Assembly (NCBI GenBank): GCA_005879045.1
Contig: VBLV01000166.1
Location: 1-7,793, forward strand
Direction: 5' to 3'
Source: Methanobacteriota archaeon
Lineage (GTDB): Archaea; Thermoplasmatota; Thermoplasmata; RBG-16-68-12
Length of the DNA: 7,793 bases
Shown one piece after another: positions 5,764-7,793 of this stretch. Within the stretch, counting starts at the first letter, position 1. The number at the start of each line of letters is the position of its first letter. Both the position numbers and the translations under genes were made by a program. The notes under the pieces are model-generated. The model made no database searches, was not told where the DNA came from, and saw only the letters and a program-made list of their open reading frames with translations.

Positions 5764-7793
5764 TCACGGATACCGGATCACTTCCATCTCGCGCTCGAGC
5801 GTCTTGAGCTCTTGGTCCTTGAGCGTCGCGGGCCCGAGGGAGATGATGAACGCATAGCGACTCTCGGAGATCGCATCGAGCAGCCGCCGGACGAACATCA
5901 GCACGGCGTCGAACGAGCTGTTCGAAACCAGGTATTCGATCCCGTCCAGGAGGATGGCGCCGCGCGTTTGCTTCCCCATGAAGTCCTCGATCTCGTAGAC
6001 GATCCGCTCGAGCGCGGGCGCGATCGTTTCCTCCGCGGATCCCTCGCGGTCCGTGAGCCATAGGACGCGTTCCGTCGGCAAGTCGTGGGCCTGCCGCACG
6101 CGTTTCGGGTTCGTGCGGGTGATGACCAGGCCGCCGCCCCCGCCACCGAGGAAATCCGTCAAGAGGCGGAACGCCCTCGCGGGTCGCTCCTCCTCTATCA
6201 GGTAGCTGCGGCCTGGTGTAAGCTCGTGGCTTGCCGTCGCGGACGTTGGCAGACCCTCCGCCCGCTCGTCGGCGATCCGTTCAGGCACCGGTTGCGGGGT
6301 CGATACCGGGGTCGGTTCCGCGGTCGCACCGGACAAGACTTCGCGGGCGAGATCCTGGGTGAGTGGGCGATGCATCAACGACGAGAACGCGACGACCCGA
6401 TTGAAGGCCCCACCGAGCTCTCGGACGTTGTTGGCCACGAGGTTCGCGATGCACGTCAGCACTTCCCCCTCGATGGCGATGTTCTCGTCGCGGGCGCGAC
6501 GCTCGAGGATCGTGACCCGCATCAGGAGGTCCGGAGGCTCGATGCCCGCGACGAGCCCGGATTCGAAACGCGAGATCAGGCGCTCATCGAGGTTCGGGAT
6601 CGCCTTCGGGGCGCGGTCGCTGGCCAGGACGATTTGCTTCTGCGTGTCGTGCAAATCATTGAACGTGTGGAAGAGTTCCTCGTGAATCTCCGGCATGCCG
6701 CTGAGGAACTGGATGTCATCGATGAGCAGGCAGTCCATGCCGCGCATGCGTTCCCGGAACGCGGACAAGGTGCCGACCTCCTTCGCGTTGGCGAGGCTCG
6801 ATGCGAACGTTTCGCAGGTCATGTACTGCACTTTCGATTCCTTCGAATGGGACGCGATGTAGTTCCCGATTGCGTGGAGGAGATGGGTCTTCCCGAGGCC
6901 CGGGCCGGACGTGATGAGGAGCGGATTGTACTCCTTGGCCGGCTGCTTCGCGACCGCGACCGCGGCACCGTGGGCGAACCGGTTGCTCTCTCCGACGATG
7001 AACGACTCGAACGTGTGCGTCTGGACGAGATTCGTCGCCGCATCCCGTGCGGGCAACGATTCCTCGAGGACCTTCCGCGCGACGTCCTCGGTCGAGTAGG
7101 GACCGGCTTCGGGCCGCAGGGACTGCTGCTGCTTCATCACGAGGTCCAGGACCTTCCTCGTGCGCTCCTGCGAGTCGCGTCCTCGCTCCAGCTCGACCTG
7201 GCGACGCGCTTCGATCTGACGGAGGCTCTCCACCGCATCCCGAAGGCTCTCGACCTCGGTATCGATGTCGGGGTGCCTCACGGGGTCCCTAAGTTTCTCC
7301 CGGAGGATCGCGGCGCGGGATTCGAATCCGGAGACGTCGAGGCCGGCCAGCATCTCGCCGACGGCTTCGGCCTTCTTCACGCCGTCGCGCATCGCGACGA
7401 CGGACGCCGCGAGGATCGACGGTTCGGCATCCATGTTTGATTCGAGGGAGGACACCTCGTACCCTTTGTCCTTCCACGCGCGGATCTGCTTCTCGATTTC
7501 CGACCGCTCCATCGTCTGCGGGATCTTGGTCTTCTTGACGACCTTCGCAGGCCGTTCGAGGATCGAGTCCGCGTACTCTCTCACCAAACCGTCCATGTCC
7601 ACTCGGGCGTGGAGCTCCAGGATGCACGACTCGTCGTACGAGTCCTGCCACACTTTCTTCAGCGCACTCCGCCCGCGGTCCTGGGTGCCGTCCCGGTGGT
7701 ACAGGCTTGCCTCGGGGTTCCCGCCGCGAAGGAGGACGATGCCCTCGGACCGTTTCCCGCTGCCGCCTCGGACCGTGCGGACGTAGCCCGAGA
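5764..7793 (-). CDS. DnaA-type AAA+ ATPase fused to DUF835 (N-terminus off the right edge)
   Basis: 675 residues are visible; the frame stays open to the right edge, so the gene starts outside. Numbering is from the first full codon. Residues 1-80 are an alpha/beta domain (EGIVLLRGGNPEASLYHRDG, GRSALKKVW) that I cannot name. Residues 93-223 are helical, including AWKDKGYEVSSLES. Residues 258-481 are a DnaA domain III close to bacterial DnaA: the lead-in TFESFIVGESNRFAHGAA, Walker A SGPGLGKTH (295-303, K301), Walker B LLIDDIQF (D358/D359), EELFHTFND, sensor 1 ASDR (S391/D392), arginine finger SRF (R408) and sensor 2 NNVREL (R457). A Pro/Thr-rich linker (487-521) leads to DUF835 (527-675: LVITRTNPKRVR, AILLDGIEYLVS, LKTLEREMEVI). 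The DnaA helix-turn-helix domain IV is absent. It should bind ATP and may assemble in an ATP-dependent way, but is unlikely to be a classical origin-binding initiator. It is convergent with the triple zinc-ribbon gene, with 12 bases between the stops. Confidence 0.93.
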   Translation of the reverse strand, partial: SGYVRTVRGGSGKRSEGIVLLRGGNPEASLYHRDGTQDRGRSALKKVWQDSYDESCILELHARVDMDGLVREYADSILERPAKVVKKTKIPQTMERSEIEKQIRAWKDKGYEVSSLESNMDAEPSILAASVVAMRDGVKKAEAVGEMLAGLDVSGFESRAAILREKLRDPVRHPDIDTEVESLRDAVESLRQIEARRQVELERGRDSQERTRKVLDLVMKQQQSLRPEAGPYSTEDVARKVLEESLPARDAATNLVQTHTFESFIVGESNRFAHGAAVAVAKQPAKEYNPLLITSGPGLGKTHLLHAIGNYIASHSKESKVQYMTCETFASSLANAKEVGTLSAFRERMRGMDCLLIDDIQFLSGMPEIHEELFHTFNDLHDTQKQIVLASDRAPKAIPNLDERLISRFESGLVAGIEPPDLLMRVTILERRARDENIAIEGEVLTCIANLVANNVRELGGAFNRVVAFSSLMHRPLTQDLAREVLSGATAEPTPVSTPQPVPERIADERAEGLPTSATASHELTPGRSYLIEEERPARAFRLLTDFLGGGGGGLVITRTNPKRVRQAHDLPTERVLWLTDREGSAEETIAPALERIVYEIEDFMGKQTRGAILLDGIEYLVSNSSFDAVLMFVRRLLDAISESRYAFIISLGPATLKDQELKTLEREMEVIRYP

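Noticed and set aside
6360..7020. A true DnaA replication initiator, with bacterial origin of the window
   Set aside because: Domain IV (helix-turn-helix) is absent and DUF835 follows. I saw no DnaA-box cluster or dnaN-like neighbour, and the other genes and the TATA box look archaeal. Contamination cannot be fully excluded without the rest of the contig.
6085..7440. 451-codon open frame on the plus strand opposite the DnaA-DUF835 gene
   Set aside because: Antisense shadow of a GC-rich gene. No recognisable motif, and the minus strand carries every DnaA motif.
7651..7653. GTG as the start of the DnaA-DUF835 protein
   Set aside because: The frame continues upstream to the window edge with protein-like sequence, and no ribosome-binding site precedes the GTG.

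Overview
The window looks like a chromosomal stretch of a GC-rich, uncultivated archaeon, most likely from the Thermoplasmatota. The signs are a C-terminal DUF835 domain, a stand-alone KaiC/RAD55-type ATPase, zinc-ribbon proteins with long helical regions, a CARDB-containing secreted protein rich in N-glycosylation sequons, and an archaeal TATA box (TTTATAAA). The lineage is inferred from protein style; there is no rRNA or other marker gene here. No tRNA, CRISPR array or mobile element was seen.

Layout, left to right: (1) positions 1-1926, minus strand: the N-terminal 642 residues of a large secreted surface protein, running off the left edge. (2) About 290 bases without a gene (1927-2217), holding its promoter and a T-rich terminator for the next gene. 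(3) 2218-4141, minus strand: an apparent operon of a KaiC-like ATPase (4141-3422), a possible 29-codon ORF joined to it by an ATGA overlap, and a coiled-coil protein ending in two near-identical zinc ribbons (3357-2218). (4) A 131-base divergent intergenic region with a 17-bp near-palindrome. (5) 4273-5751, plus strand: a protein with three zinc ribbons and a long alpha-helical region. (6) 5764-7793, minus strand, convergent with the previous gene and only 12 bases away: a multidomain protein whose centre is a well-conserved bacterial-type DnaA AAA+ domain and whose C-terminus is DUF835. It stays open to the right edge, so its N-terminus is missing.

The cytoplasmic genes share a theme: nucleotide-driven switches (KaiC-like, DnaA-like) beside long helical scaffolds with zinc ribbons of one spacing (CX2C-X10-CX2C). 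This could be an undescribed ATPase/scaffold signalling or positioning module, but a shared function is inference from proximity and architecture. The DnaA-DUF835 fusion, which has all the AAA+ motifs and lacks the DnaA DNA-binding domain, is the most striking item.
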